From Lysobacter arenosi (lineage in GTDB: Bacteria > Pseudomonadota > Gammaproteobacteria > Xanthomonadales > Xanthomonadaceae), in NCBI RefSeq assembly GCF_016613475.2, contig NZ_CP071517.1:620001-684000 (forward strand): a DNA stretch of 64,000 nt, written 5' to 3'. Below are positions 1 to 8,274 of the stretch, piece by piece. Both the position numbers and the translations under genes were made by a program. The notes under the pieces are model-generated. The model worked only from the letters and a program-made list of their open reading frames with translations, had not been told where the DNA came from and did not search any database. The stretch's first letter is position 1, and every line of letters begins with the position of its first letter.

Positions 1-125
1 GTCTGCTGACCGGTCTGGGCGAACTCGGCCGCCTTCTTGTCGTACTGGGACTGCGTGGCGGCCAGCGCCAGGGCAGGGGTGATCAGGCACGCGGCCAGCA
101 GGGCAGCGACAACGGTCTTGCGCAT
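1..125 (-). CDS. Exported protein of unknown function, N-terminal part only
   Basis: The first 41 codons of a minus-strand gene are present and the rest lies beyond the left window edge. The start ATG is at 123-125 and a good Shine-Dalgarno sequence (GAAGGA) lies about 8 nt upstream. The product begins MRKTVVAALLAACLITPALA, a classical Sec signal peptide with a basic N-end and an Ala/Leu core, and cleavage is likely near ALALA-A. The mature part starts with a polar stretch (QSQYDKKAAEFAQTGQQ). It begins only 11 nt after pcp stops, so it is probably co-transcribed with the pyroglutamate operon. I do not recognise the family; it could be a periplasmic protein unrelated to that pathway. Confidence 0.7.
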   Translation of the reverse strand, partial: MRKTVVAALLAACLITPALALAATQSQYDKKAAEFAQTGQQ

Positions 126-136
126 CAGGGTGTCCT

Positions 137-793
137 TCAGTGGGTGGTGCCCGCCGCCAGGCGGACATCGTGTTCGACAGTCAACGCGGTGGCGACCGCC
201 AGGCGCAGGGCCTGGCTCACCACCGACGGCGGCAGACTCGGCGCGCCCGGGTGTCGCGCGGCCTGCGCGGGAGCATACGGAATGTGGATGAAGCCGCCAC
301 GGACGCCGTGCACAGTTCGCAACGCGTGCATCAACCCGTAGAAGACATGGTTGCAGACGTAGGTGCCGGCCGTCTGCGAGATCTCGGCCGGGATGCCGGC
401 ATCGCGCAGCGCCGACAGCATCGCCTTGATCGGCAGGTCGCTGAAGTAGGCGGCCGGGCCGCCGGCGATGACGGCCTCGTCGATCGGCTGGGCGCCGGCG
501 TTGTCGGCAATGCGGGCATCGTCGACGTTGATGGCCACGCGCTCCAGCGCGATCTGCGCGCGGCCGCCGGCCTGGCCGACGCAGATCGCCAGCACCGGCG
601 CGGTCTCGTCGAGCGCGCGGCGCAGGGATTGCAGCGAAGCGCCGAACTCGACCGGCAGGCAACGCGTAGCGATGCGGTGGCCGAGGATCTGCTCGCCATC
701 GAGCGCGGACACGGCCTCCCAGCTCGGATTGCTGTCCTCGCCGCCGAAGGGGGCGAAGCCGGTGAGCAGGACGGTGGGAATAGGCGCGGTCAC
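137..793 (-). CDS. pcp: Pyrrolidone-carboxylate peptidase (pyroglutamyl-peptidase I)
   Basis: Cytosolic cysteine peptidase of family C15, which removes N-terminal pyroglutamate from peptides and releases free 5-oxoproline. At 218 residues it has the family length. The N-terminal TGFAPFGG motif is present (11-18). The expected catalytic triad is visible as Glu85 in the [14 protein letters not shown] block, Cys147 in [11 protein letters not shown] and His170 in GFIHIPY. The start is GTG at 791-793. It is the last recognised enzyme of an operon that also encodes 5-oxoprolinase PxpABC and two DUF membrane proteins, so its product would feed directly into PxpABC. DUF979 ends 13 nt upstream. Confidence 0.95.
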   Translation of the reverse strand: MTAPIPTVLLTGFAPFGGEDSNPSWEAVSALDGEQILGHRIATRCLPVEFGASLQSLRRALDETAPVLAICVGQAGGRAQIALERVAINVDDARIADNAGAQPIDEAVIAGGPAAYFSDLPIKAMLSALRDAGIPAEISQTAGTYVCNHVFYGLMHALRTVHGVRGGFIHIPYAPAQAARHPGAPSLPPSVVSQALRLAVATALTVEHDVRLAAGTTH

Positions 794-806
794 GGAAGCA
801 AGGCTC

Positions 807-1772
807 TCACTTGAACGCCAGCCAGTACATCAGCAGCAGGTTCACCGCCAGCAGCGGCACCGCGGTGGCGATCTGCACCCGGATCACCGCATTGGGGTCA
901 TCGAGTTCCAGCAGCGCCGCCGGCACCAGGTTGAAGTTGGCCGCCATCGGCGTCATCAGCGTCCCGCAATAACCGGTCAGCATGCCAAGCGCGCCGAGGA
1001 TCGCCGGCTCCGCGCCATGCTGCTGGATCAGCAGCGGCAGGCCGATGCCGGCGGTCATCACCGGAAACGCGGCGAAGGCATTGCCCATGATCATCGTGAA
1101 CACCACCATGCCCAGCCCATAGGCCAGCACGCAGGCCACGCGGCTGTCGGCGGGAATCACCGCGGACACGATCGACGCCACCGCATCGCCGACGCCGCTG
1201 GCAGCGAACACGCCGCCGAGCGTCGCCAGTACCAGCGGCAGCAGCGCCGCCCAGCCCATCGTGTCGAGCAGGCGCCGGCCTTCGCTGGCCGCGCGGATCG
1301 GCCGCTCGCGCGTCACCACGACCGCGGCCAGCGCCGCCAGCACGCACGCCAGGGCCAGCCCGATCAGGGTGATGCTGCCCTCGCCGAACAACGGCGTGCC
1401 GAAGATCACGATGTACTTGCCGAACAACACGATCAGCACGGTGATCGCCGGGATCAGCAATGCCGGCACGAACAGGCGATGGCCCAGGCGCAAGGCCGAG
1501 GCCCGGCGCTGATCTTCAGGTGCTTCGGCAATGTGTTCCCGGCGCATGCGCGTGGCCAGCAGCGCCAGCACGATGACGGCCGCGCCGGCCAGCTGCGACG
1601 GCAGCGGATTGCCGGCCTTGCTGGCCGTCAGCACCAGCTTGCCGGTGGCGAACAGCACGCCCAGCATCGACCAGAACGCGGCATGGGCGTAGCGACCTTC
1701 GCGCAGGTTGCTGCCGCCTGCGAAGAACAGGAACAGCGCCAGCACGATGTAGAAATGTTCAATCGACAGCAT
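807..1772 (-). CDS. DUF979 family membrane protein, candidate pyroglutamate transporter subunit
   Basis: A very hydrophobic 321-residue protein with about nine to ten predicted membrane segments, starting [20 protein letters not shown]. The [18 protein letters not shown] region and the later [20 protein letters not shown] and [15 protein letters not shown] segments are those I associate with DUF979. Its start lies 14 nt inside the 3' end of the DUF969 gene, so the two are translationally coupled. DUF969 and DUF979 generally occur together and are often near pcp and pxp genes. Here they sit between pxpA and pcp. I infer a two-subunit permease for 5-oxoproline or pyroglutamyl peptides. The family assignment is firm, the substrate is not shown by the sequence. 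Confidence 0.85.
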   Translation of the reverse strand: MLSIEHFYIVLALFLFFAGGSNLREGRYAHAAFWSMLGVLFATGKLVLTASKAGNPLPSQLAGAAVIVLALLATRMRREHIAEAPEDQRRASALRLGHRLFVPALLIPAITVLIVLFGKYIVIFGTPLFGEGSITLIGLALACVLAALAAVVVTRERPIRAASEGRRLLDTMGWAALLPLVLATLGGVFAASGVGDAVASIVSAVIPADSRVACVLAYGLGMVVFTMIMGNAFAAFPVMTAGIGLPLLIQQHGAEPAILGALGMLTGYCGTLMTPMAANFNLVPAALLELDDPNAVIRVQIATAVPLLAVNLLLMYWLAFK

Positions 1773-2484
1773 CGTGGCGCTCCGTGCTGTCGGTCGACGA
1801 ACTCATCCGGCGGGCGAGGCCGCGCTGGAAGAAGACGATGCGCACGGCGTGGATCACGAACGCGGCGATCGCGGTCGGGATCGCCCACAGCGCGATCTGT
1901 AACGGCTCCAGGGTGATGCCGTGTTCGGCGTAGAAGCCCTGGATCAGCAGCACCGCGCCGAAGGCGAGGAACACGTCCTCGCCGAAGAAGCGGCCGACGT
2001 TGTCGGTCGCCGCGGCGAGGGCATGCACGCGCTGGATTTCCGCGCGCGGCAGCGGGCCATGCTCCTGCAGGCCGGGTGTGCGGTTGGCCGCAGATTCCGA
2101 CATCGGCGCCAGCAGCGGGCGCACGGTCTGGGCGTGACCGGCGATGTCGATCAGGCCGAGCGTGCTCAGCCCCTGGCGCGCGGCGAGGTAGACGACCAGC
2201 AGTCGTGCCAGGGTCAATCCGCGCCAGCGCGCGATCCACTGCAGTGCGTGCTCGCGCAGACCGGCGCGTTCGAGCAGGCCGATGGTCGGGAGCGTCATCG
2301 CGAACATCAGCAGGGCGCGATTGGAAATGAAACTGTCGCCGATCACGGCCAGCAGCTCCGGCATCGACTTGCCCGCGGCCAAGCCGCTCACCAGTCCGGC
2401 ACTGACGACCACGATGACCGGGTTGGCGCGCAGGACGAAGCCGACGACGACCCAGGCGACGCCCAGGAGGGGCCAGTAATTCAT
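1759..2484 (-). CDS. DUF969 family membrane protein, candidate pyroglutamate transporter subunit
   Basis: A 241-residue integral membrane protein beginning MNYWPLLGVAWVVVGFVLR, with about six hydrophobic segments. The stretch from FISNRALLMFAMTLPTIGLL to LREHALQWI and the later ARQGLSTLGLIDIAGHAQTV are the conserved blocks of DUF969. The start codon overlaps the stop of pxpA (ATGA at 2481-2484) and its own end overlaps the DUF979 start, so three genes are translated as a coupled unit. Together with DUF979 it probably forms one transporter. The link to pyroglutamate is inferred from the operon, not from binding residues. Confidence 0.85.
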   Translation of the reverse strand: MNYWPLLGVAWVVVGFVLRANPVIVVVSAGLVSGLAAGKSMPELLAVIGDSFISNRALLMFAMTLPTIGLLERAGLREHALQWIARWRGLTLARLLVVYLAARQGLSTLGLIDIAGHAQTVRPLLAPMSESAANRTPGLQEHGPLPRAEIQRVHALAAATDNVGRFFGEDVFLAFGAVLLIQGFYAEHGITLEPLQIALWAIPTAIAAFVIHAVRIVFFQRGLARRMSSSTDSTERHDAVD

Positions 2485-3242
2485 GGAAGGCCTTTGGCCG
2501 TGACGGAGGCGACGACTATGCCATCCGCCTGCAGCGCCTCGCGAACCGCCTGCGCGAACACCGCCGCATCGCTGCGGTCACCGTGCAGGCACAAGGTATC
2601 GGCGCGCAGCGCCACGATGCTGCCGTCGTCGGCGACCACTTCGCCGCGGGTGGCCAGCCGTCGAACCTGCGCAATGGCGACGTCGAGCGATTCGATCACC
2701 GCGCCTTCGCTGCCGCGCGGCAGCAGGCGGCCGCGGCGGTCGTAGCCGCGTTCGGCGAACACTTCGTGGGCGACCTGCAGCCCATGGGCGCTGCCGGCAT
2801 CGGTCAGCGCCGAGCCGGACAGGCCGAACAGCACCAGCGACGGGTCGAAGTCCTTGACGACTGCGGCGATCGCGTCGGCGACACCGCGGTCGTCGGCGGC
2901 GACGTTGTAGAGCGCGCCGTGTGGCTTGACGTGGGTCAGGCGCACGCCTTCCTTGCTGGCGATCGTTGCCAGGCGCTCGATCTGCGCCCGCACCGTCCGC
3001 GCGATATCGGCCGGGGGGACCGTCAGGGCACGCCGGCCGAAATGCTCGCGGTCGTCGAACGAGGGATGCGCGCCTGCCGCCACGCCGTGCGCGCGGCACA
3101 GCCTCAGCGTCGCGCGCATCGTCGCGTCGTCGCCGGCGTGGCCGCCGCAGGCGATGTTGGCCGAGCTGACCAGCGGCAGGATCGCCGCATCGTCGCCGCA
3201 GCCTTCGCCCAGATCGCAGTTGAAGTCGATACGTCTGCTCAC
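2481..3242 (-). CDS. pxpA: 5-oxoprolinase subunit A (LamB/YcsF family)
   Basis: PxpA is one of three subunits of the bacterial ATP-dependent 5-oxoprolinase, which opens 5-oxoproline to L-glutamate. The 253-residue protein begins MSRRIDFNCDLGEG, the LamB/YcsF signature, and continues with VSSANIACGGHAGD (26-39), GAHPSFDDREHFGRR and a VKPHGALYN block. These motifs define the family. The start is GTG at 3240-3242; an upstream ATG is out of frame and runs straight into a stop. Its end overlaps the DUF969 start by 4 nt. A small membrane-protein gene separates it from pxpC, which is unusual because pxpABC are often contiguous. Confidence 0.93.
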   Translation of the reverse strand: MSRRIDFNCDLGEGCGDDAAILPLVSSANIACGGHAGDDATMRATLRLCRAHGVAAGAHPSFDDREHFGRRALTVPPADIARTVRAQIERLATIASKEGVRLTHVKPHGALYNVAADDRGVADAIAAVVKDFDPSLVLFGLSGSALTDAGSAHGLQVAHEVFAERGYDRRGRLLPRGSEGAVIESLDVAIAQVRRLATRGEVVADDGSIVALRADTLCLHGDRSDAAVFAQAVREALQADGIVVASVTAKGLP

Positions 3243-3261
3243 GTCATGGTCGGATGCGGCC

Positions 3262-3426
3262 TCAGCCGCGCTTGAAGAGCATTCCCAGGCCGACCACGAT
3301 CAGGATCGCCGGCCACCAGGTCATCAGCATCCGACCCAGGCTCATGTCGGTGTAGCCAAGGTTGTTGAGCAGGAAAAGGGTGCCGATCACGACCAGCACC
3401 AGCGCGCCGATGACATTGGATTTCAT
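3262..3426 (-). CDS. Small two-helix membrane protein (LiaI/DUF5668-like), 54 residues
   Basis: A short gene between pxpC and pxpA. The product starts MKSNVIGALVLVVIGTLFLL and continues with a polar turn (NNLGYTDMSLGRML), then MTWWPAILIVVGLGMLFKRG. Two membrane helices with a short loop containing NNLG and a second helix beginning with WWPAILI are the pattern of the LiaI/LiaF-type transmembrane region (DUF5668). The stop is at 3262-3264, 19 nt before pxpA, and the start is 30 nt after pxpC ends. A moderate ribosome site (GGAAT) lies upstream. The reading frame uses codons typical of its neighbours. Function unknown; it could assist membrane assembly or be a passenger in the operon. Confidence 0.75.
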   Translation of the reverse strand: MKSNVIGALVLVVIGTLFLLNNLGYTDMSLGRMLMTWWPAILIVVGLGMLFKRG

Positions 3427-3456
3427 GGGATTCCGGAAGGTAAGGAGTTGGAGGGG

Positions 3457-4416
3457 TCAGACCGCGGGCACGCGCGCGTCGATCATCACGCCGATTCTGG
3501 CGACCCGTGCCCGCGCCGCGCAAGCCAGGCGGTAGGCAGCGGTGGCATCGACTGCGGCGAAGTGCAGGGTCTGTCCCGGAATGCATTGCGCCAGACGGGG
3601 CAGGTCGGCGGCGATGACGTGCCCCAGTCGCGGGTAGCCGCCGACGGTCTGGGCATCGGCCAACAGGATGATCGGCTGGCCGTCGGGCGGCAGCTGGATC
3701 GTGCCCGGCGCGACCGGTTCGGAGATGCCGTCGGCCTTGGGGGTCGGCAAGGCATCGCCTTGCAGCCGCAGGCCCTGGCGGTTGCTGCTGGCGCTGACCT
3801 TCCAGGCGCGTCGCGCCAGCGGCGCCGACCAGGCATGCGTCGAAGGCAGATAGCGGATAGGCGCGCGCGGGTCTTCGTCATGGCCGGGGTCGATCCACCA
3901 GCGCACGCTTTGCAATCGCGTGGTGTCGCACGGCGGCGCGTCGCCCAGCGCCAGTCTGTCGCCGGTGCGCAGTGCGCGTCCGTCGAGACCGCCGAAGCCG
4001 CCACGCAGGTCGGTGCTGCGGCTACCGAGCACTTCGGGCACGTCGATGCCGCCGGCGATGGCCAGCCAGGCGCGCGCACCGCCACGGACCGCGCCAAGCT
4101 CGAGCGTGCCGGCCGGCAGCAGCACCGGGCGGCCGCCGGGAACCGGCTCGCCATCGAATCGCGCCGCGACTGTGGCGCCGGTCAGGGCGATGCGCATCGG
4201 CACGTCCAGTTGCAGCGTCGGGCCGTGCAGGGTGACTTCCAGCACCGCGGCGTCGGCGCGGTTGCCGACCAGGCGATTGCCCAGTCGCGCCGCATCGCCG
4301 TCGAGTGCGCCGGCATGGGCAACGCCGAGGTGGCGCCAGTCCGTGCGGCCCAGGTCCTGCACGGTCGTAAGCAACCCGGGGCGCAGCACGCGCAGGCCAT
4401 AACGGGCACGGCTCAT
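3457..4416 (-). CDS. pxpC: 5-oxoprolinase subunit C (biotin-dependent carboxyltransferase/KipA-like)
   Basis: A 319-residue protein of the allophanate-hydrolase-subunit-2 family. Typical blocks are visible: LRPGLLTTVQDLGRTDWRHL near the N-terminus (11-30), GALDGDAARLGNRLVGN, VPAGGRPV-type loops, a GSRSTDLRGGFGGLDGR block, and late PPDGQPIILLADAQTVGGYPR. The last block is strongly conserved in PxpC. It acts with PxpA and PxpB in ATP-driven hydrolysis of 5-oxoproline in the cytosol. Its ATG overlaps the pxpB stop (ATGA), the normal arrangement, since PxpB and PxpC form a complex and are sometimes fused. Confidence 0.93.
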   Translation of the reverse strand: MSRARYGLRVLRPGLLTTVQDLGRTDWRHLGVAHAGALDGDAARLGNRLVGNRADAAVLEVTLHGPTLQLDVPMRIALTGATVAARFDGEPVPGGRPVLLPAGTLELGAVRGGARAWLAIAGGIDVPEVLGSRSTDLRGGFGGLDGRALRTGDRLALGDAPPCDTTRLQSVRWWIDPGHDEDPRAPIRYLPSTHAWSAPLARRAWKVSASSNRQGLRLQGDALPTPKADGISEPVAPGTIQLPPDGQPIILLADAQTVGGYPRLGHVIAADLPRLAQCIPGQTLHFAAVDATAAYRLACAARARVARIGVMIDARVPAV

Positions 4417-5114
4417 GGAGCGGCGTCCGCGAAACGGTCCGCCTCGATGGCGACGAAGCGGACGCGATCACCGGGCAGCAGCAGCGATGGCGTCGCCCGC
4501 GCAGGGTCGAACAGCACTTTCGGCGTGCGCCCGAGCAGGCGCCAGCCACCGGGGCTTTCGCGTGGGTAGATGCCGGTCTGGGCGCCGCCGATGGCGACGC
4601 TGCCCGCTGCAACGCGTGCGCGCGGCGTCGCAAGCCGCGGCAGCGCCAGCGCCGGGTCAAGTCCGGCCAGGTAAGGGAACCCCGGTGCGAAGCCGATCAT
4701 CGCCACGGTGTACACGCCGCTGGAGTGTCGCGTGATCAGCTGCTGCGGCGACATCTGCAGCTCCGCCGCCGCGGACTCCAGGTCCGGGCCGAACTCGCCG
4801 CCGTAAACGACGGGAATCTCCACCGTCCGTGCCGCCTGCGCGCTTGCGTCGACCACCGGCGTCTCGTCCATCGCGAGCAATGCCAGCAGCTCCTCGTGGA
4901 TGTGCGCCGGATCCGCGGCCGGATCGAAGAACACGCCCAGGCTGGCGAAGGCGGGCACCAGGCCGCGCAGCCAGTGCGGTTTGTGTTCGCCGCCAAGCCG
5001 GCGCGCAATCGCATGCACGCGGGCATTGAGCTGCGGGTCAAGCTGGTCGCCGAAGCGCAGCAGCCAGGCGTCGTCTGCGAGCGCTTCAATGTCGCAGACG
5101 AACGAACGGTTCAC
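4413..5114 (-). CDS. pxpB: 5-oxoprolinase subunit B (KipI-like)
   Basis: A 233-residue member of the allophanate-hydrolase-subunit-1/KipI family. The reading frame is open further upstream, but homology starts at the GTG at 5112-5114 (VNRSFVCDIEALADDAWLLR), and this GTG overlaps the HIT-gene stop as GTGA. Recognisable blocks are VEIPVVYGGEFGPDLESAA, followed by HSSGVYTVAMIGFAPGFPYL, a hallmark of the family, then IGGAQTGIYPRESPGGWRLLGRT near the C-terminus. It partners PxpC (overlapping 3' end) in the 5-oxoprolinase complex. Confidence 0.93.
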   Translation of the reverse strand: MNRSFVCDIEALADDAWLLRFGDQLDPQLNARVHAIARRLGGEHKPHWLRGLVPAFASLGVFFDPAADPAHIHEELLALLAMDETPVVDASAQAARTVEIPVVYGGEFGPDLESAAAELQMSPQQLITRHSSGVYTVAMIGFAPGFPYLAGLDPALALPRLATPRARVAAGSVAIGGAQTGIYPRESPGGWRLLGRTPKVLFDPARATPSLLLPGDRVRFVAIEADRFADAAP

Positions 5115-5539
5115 TGCGGAAGGGCGCCCTGCAGTTGCTGGATCCGCGTCACCAGCGCCTCGGGCGTATAGGCCTGCGCGCTGGCGGTGCCCCAGACCGG
5201 TCGCGGCCAGGCGATGTCGTCGTGGAAGCGCGCGATGACATGCACGTGCAGTTGCGGCACCACATTGCCGAGCGCGGCGACGTTGATCTTCTGTGGCTTG
5301 AACTCGACCTGCAGGGCGCGGCTGGCGGCACTGATCTCGCGCATCAGCGTGGCCTGCTGCGCCTCGTCGAGGTCGACCAGCTCGACCGCGTCGGCCACGC
5401 GCGGGATCAGGATCAGCCATGGATGGTTGGCATCGTCCATGAGTCGCAGCTCGCTCAGGGCGAGATGTGCGACCGGGTGCGTGTCCTCGGCCAGCTGCGC
5501 ATGCAGTTGCCAGGCGCCCGTGTTACCAGTGCGATTCAT
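5111..5539 (-). CDS. HIT family protein
   Basis: A 142-residue histidine-triad protein, normally a nucleotide hydrolase or transferase acting on dinucleoside polyphosphates or nucleoside phosphoramidates. The signature is VVPQLHVHVIARFHDD near residues 108-123, a shortened HxHxH-type triad (HVHV) with the final position replaced, as in many proteobacterial HIT proteins near this locus. An upstream HPWLILIPR strand is also typical. Both ends overlap neighbours by 4 nt (dienelactone hydrolase upstream, pxpB downstream), so it belongs to the operon, although no direct role in pyroglutamate use is evident. Confidence 0.88.
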   Translation of the reverse strand: MNRTGNTGAWQLHAQLAEDTHPVAHLALSELRLMDDANHPWLILIPRVADAVELVDLDEAQQATLMREISAASRALQVEFKPQKINVAALGNVVPQLHVHVIARFHDDIAWPRPVWGTASAQAYTPEALVTRIQQLQGALPQ

Positions 5540-6204
5540 CGCAGGTTCTCCGCCAGGAAATCGATGGTGCGGTGCCAGGCCAGTTCGGCGCTGGCGGGAT
5601 GGTAGGCATGGTTGTCGACGTCGCGATTGAAGGCATGGCCGGCGCCGGCATAGACGTGCACGGCCGCGCCCGGATGCTTGCCGCGGTGCTGTTCGATCAC
5701 CTCGGCCGGGATGCTGCCGTCGTTTTCGCCGAAGTGGAACATCATCCGCGCGCGCAATGGTTCATCGAGGAAGGGCACGGTGCGCGCGCCGTACCAGGAC
5801 ACGGCCGGCAGGCCCAGGCGCGTATTGGCCAGGAAAGCCAGGCTGCCGCCCCAGCAGAATCCGACCACTCCCACGCGCAGGCCCTCGCGGTGCAGCTCGT
5901 CGGCGGCCTCGCTGATGATGTCGACTGCGCGCTCGAATCCCAGTTCGTTGCGCAGGGCAGCACCGCGTTGCGTGCCTGCCTCGTCATAGCCCAGCTCGAC
6001 CCCGGGCGCCACCGGGTCGTACAGCGCCGGCGCCAGGGCGACGAAACCGGCCGCGGCGAAGCGTTCGGCGACGCTGCGGATGTGGGCGTTGGCGCCGAAA
6101 ATCTCCTGCAACACGATCACGGCGCCCTTCGAGGGGCCGGTCGGCTCGGCGCGCCAGGCCCTGACCGGGCCATGCGGGGTGTCCAGATCTATCCAGTGGG
6201 CCAT
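5536..6204 (-). CDS. Dienelactone hydrolase family protein
   Basis: An alpha/beta-hydrolase of about 222 residues, first gene of the minus-strand operon. The nucleophile elbow is GFCWGG (Cys-type, as in dienelactone hydrolase). The acid is probably the Asp of GENDGSIPAE and the histidine that of AGAGHAFNRD. The VVLQEIFGANAHIRSVAERFA segment carries the conserved Glu found in this family. I chose the ATG at 6202-6204 because MAHWIDLDTPHGPVRAW aligns with the usual family start. An in-frame ATG five codons upstream (6219) is also possible; neither has a clear ribosome site. The true substrate is unknown; many relatives act on esters or lactones unrelated to chlorocatechol. Confidence 0.9.
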   Translation of the reverse strand: MAHWIDLDTPHGPVRAWRAEPTGPSKGAVIVLQEIFGANAHIRSVAERFAAAGFVALAPALYDPVAPGVELGYDEAGTQRGAALRNELGFERAVDIISEAADELHREGLRVGVVGFCWGGSLAFLANTRLGLPAVSWYGARTVPFLDEPLRARMMFHFGENDGSIPAEVIEQHRGKHPGAAVHVYAGAGHAFNRDVDNHAYHPASAELAWHRTIDFLAENLR

Positions 6205-6298
6205 GGGGGAGAGGTCCATTCAGTTGTCTGTGGGCGCTCGTGACCGCAAGTGTTCAGCTTCGCGGCACCTCCTGCCCGGTTGATTCTAGCGCCGGCGC

Positions 6299-6304
6299 TA
6301 TAAT
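6299..6304 (+). promoter_or_regulatory. Candidate -10 box upstream of rimO
   Basis: A perfect TATAAT lies in the 219-bp gap between the diverging hydrolase operon and rimO. I see no good -35 at 16-18 nt spacing; the nearest TTGATT (6280-6285) is only 13 nt away. If used, transcription would begin near 6311 and leave a leader of about 110 nt that contains the inverted repeat at 6332-6382. Confidence 0.45.
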
Positions 6305-6331
6305 CCGCAGCCATCCTGTCGTCCCGAGCGC

Positions 6332-6382
6332 AGCGAGGGACCTGCTGTAGCCGCCAAGCGCGTGGCCAGCAGGTCGCTCGCT
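6332..6382. repeat. Inverted repeat of a dispersed GC-rich type in the rimO leader
   Basis: Left arm AGCGAGGGACCTGCT at 6332-6346 and right arm AGCAGGTCGCTCGCT at 6368-6382 match at 14 of 15 positions, with a 21-nt spacer. The wording around the left arm (GTCCCGAGCGCAGCGAGGGA) is of a kind found scattered between genes in many high-GC proteobacterial genomes. There is no T-run, so it is not an intrinsic terminator. It would fold within the rimO 5' untranslated region. Confidence 0.55.
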
Positions 6383-6423
6383 GCACTTGGCGCGACTGCA
6401 ACTCGACATGCCCGGTTCCTTCA

Positions 6424-7773
6424 ATGTCCCTAGCCAATCCCAAAGTCGGTTTCGTCAGCCTCGGTTGCCCCAAGGCGCTGGTCGACTCCGAACGCATCCT
6501 CACCCAGTTGCGCGTGGAGGGCTACGACATCGTCCAGACCTACGACGATGCCGACGTGGTCGTGGTCAACACCTGCGGCTTCATCGACTCGGCCGTGACC
6601 GAGTCGCTGGACGCGATCGGCGAGGCCATCGCCGAGAACGGCAAGGTCATCGTCACCGGTTGTCTGGGCAAGAAGCCCGAGCAGATCCGCGAGGCGCACC
6701 CGGGCGTGCTGTCGATCAGCGGCCCGCAGGATTACGGCAGCGTGATGAGCGCGGTGCACGCGGCACTGCCGCCCAAGCACGATCCGTTCCTGAACCTGGT
6801 GCCCGACACGGGCATCAAGCTGACGCCCAAGCACTACGCCTACCTGAAGATTTCCGAAGGCTGCAATCACCGCTGCAGCTTCTGCATCATCCCGTCGATG
6901 CGCGGCGACCTCGTCAGCCGTCCGGTCGACCAGGTGCTGCGCGAGGCCGAGAAGCTCGCCATGGGCGGCGTCAAGGAACTGCTGGTGATCTCGCAGGACA
7001 CCTCGGCCTACGGCGTCGACGTCAAGTACGCGCAGCACGAATGGCGCGGCAAGACCTACCAGACGCGCATGAAAGCGCTGTGCGAGGGCCTGAGCGAACT
7101 GGGCATCTGGACCCGCCTGCATTACGTGTACCCGTATCCGCACGTCGACGACATCATCCCGCTGATGGCCGAGACCGGCGCCAACGGCATGCGCAAGCTG
7201 CTGCCGTACCTGGACATCCCGTTCCAGCACGCCAGCCCGCGCGTGCTCAAGCTGATGAAGCGCCCGGGCGCGGTCGACAAGACGCTCGAGCGGATCCAGC
7301 GCTGGCGCTCGATCGCGCCGGACATCACCATCCGCTCGACCTTCATCGTCGGTTTCCCCGGCGAGACCGAGGCCGAGTTCGAAGAGCTGCTGGACTTCCT
7401 CGACGAGGCCCAGCTCGACCGCGTCGGCGCGTTCGCCTATTCGCCGGTCGACGGTGCCAGCGCCAACGCGCTGCCCGATCCGGTGCCGGAAGAGGTCAAG
7501 GCCGAGCGTCTTGCGCGCTTCATGGAGCGCCAGGCGGACATTTCCGCGGCCAAGCTCGAAGCCAAGGTCGGCACCACCCAGCGCTGCCTGGTCGACGCGC
7601 TCGACGGCGAACTGGCGATCGCGCGCTCGATGGCCGACGCGCCAGAGATCGACGGTCTCGTGCAGATCCAGAACGGCTTCATGGCCGGCCTCAAGCCGGG
7701 CGAGTTCGTCGACGTCGAGATCATGGGCAGCGACGAGCACGACCTGTTCGGCGAAGTCGCGTTCGACGACTGA
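6424..7773 (+). CDS. rimO: Ribosomal protein S12 methylthiotransferase RimO
   Basis: A radical-SAM enzyme that methylthiolates the conserved Asp of ribosomal protein S12 in the cytosol. The 449 residues show the three-part methylthiotransferase layout: an N-terminal UPF0004 domain with Cys15 ([13 protein letters not shown]), Cys51 and Cys80 for the auxiliary cluster; a radical-SAM domain with Cys147, Cys151 and Cys154 ([13 protein letters not shown]); and a C-terminal TRAM domain from about residue 375. The [12 protein letters not shown] sequence separates RimO from MiaB. The start ATG is the one just before [14 protein letters not shown]. The gene converges on a GNAT gene 9 nt away. Confidence 0.97.
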   Translation: MSLANPKVGFVSLGCPKALVDSERILTQLRVEGYDIVQTYDDADVVVVNTCGFIDSAVTESLDAIGEAIAENGKVIVTGCLGKKPEQIREAHPGVLSISGPQDYGSVMSAVHAALPPKHDPFLNLVPDTGIKLTPKHYAYLKISEGCNHRCSFCIIPSMRGDLVSRPVDQVLREAEKLAMGGVKELLVISQDTSAYGVDVKYAQHEWRGKTYQTRMKALCEGLSELGIWTRLHYVYPYPHVDDIIPLMAETGANGMRKLLPYLDIPFQHASPRVLKLMKRPGAVDKTLERIQRWRSIAPDITIRSTFIVGFPGETEAEFEELLDFLDEAQLDRVGAFAYSPVDGASANALPDPVPEEVKAERLARFMERQADISAAKLEAKVGTTQRCLVDALDGELAIARSMADAPEIDGLVQIQNGFMAGLKPGEFVDVEIMGSDEHDLFGEVAFDD

Positions 7774-7782
7774 GGCACGGCC

Positions 7783-8274
7783 TCAGCTCGGCGGGCGCCA
7801 CAGCATCGGTGTGAACACGATGCCGTGCTCGCACAGTTCCGGGCCGGTCGCTTCGAATCCCAGCTGGCGGTAGACCGCCAGCGCGTGGCGCGAGGCGTTG
7901 ACGGTGATCAGTGCAGGCGGTTCCACCCACGCCTGCACGGTTTCCCACATGCGACGCGCCAGTCCTTGCCGCTGCGCCGCTTCGGCGACGAACAGATGGA
8001 ACAGGTGGGCAGGCGGACGCAACGCCGCAACGCCGACCAGTACCTGGCCACGCTGCGCCACGAGGTAGCGGAAGCCGTCATCCAGGCGCTTGGCCGTGGG
8101 TTCTGGCGCGAGCATCTGCAGCAGCCGCGCCGCGCCGTCAGGCGTGCAATCCGGTGCGATCCAGCGTCGGGTCAATTCGCACACGAGCGCGCTCATGGCG
8201 GCCGCGTCGGCGACTGTCGCCTCGCGCAGGTCGACACGTGGTCCGACAGCGTGCTCAGGCACCGGCATCGCCAT
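7783..8274 (-). CDS. GNAT family N-acetyltransferase
   Basis: A 163-residue acetyltransferase of the GNAT fold. The N-terminal strand-helix is [21 protein letters not shown]. The acetyl-CoA loop is in the [21 protein letters not shown] segment, a variant of the Q/RxxGxG/A motif. The C-terminal part reads [19 protein letters not shown], with the usual A..FYxxxGF-like turn. The substrate cannot be read from sequence. Its first 20 nt overlap the 3' end of greB, so it is probably co-transcribed with it. Confidence 0.85.
   Translation of the reverse strand: MAMPVPEHAVGPRVDLREATVADAAAMSALVCELTRRWIAPDCTPDGAARLLQMLAPEPTAKRLDDGFRYLVAQRGQVLVGVAALRPPAHLFHLFVAEAAQRQGLARRMWETVQAWVEPPALITVNASRHALAVYRQLGFEATGPELCEHGIVFTPMLWRPPS

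Noticed and set aside
468..1916. A 482-codon plus-strand frame over pcp and DUF979
   Set aside because: The minus-strand proteins are recognisable families with operon overlaps; the plus frame is an Arg/Gln/His-rich shadow.
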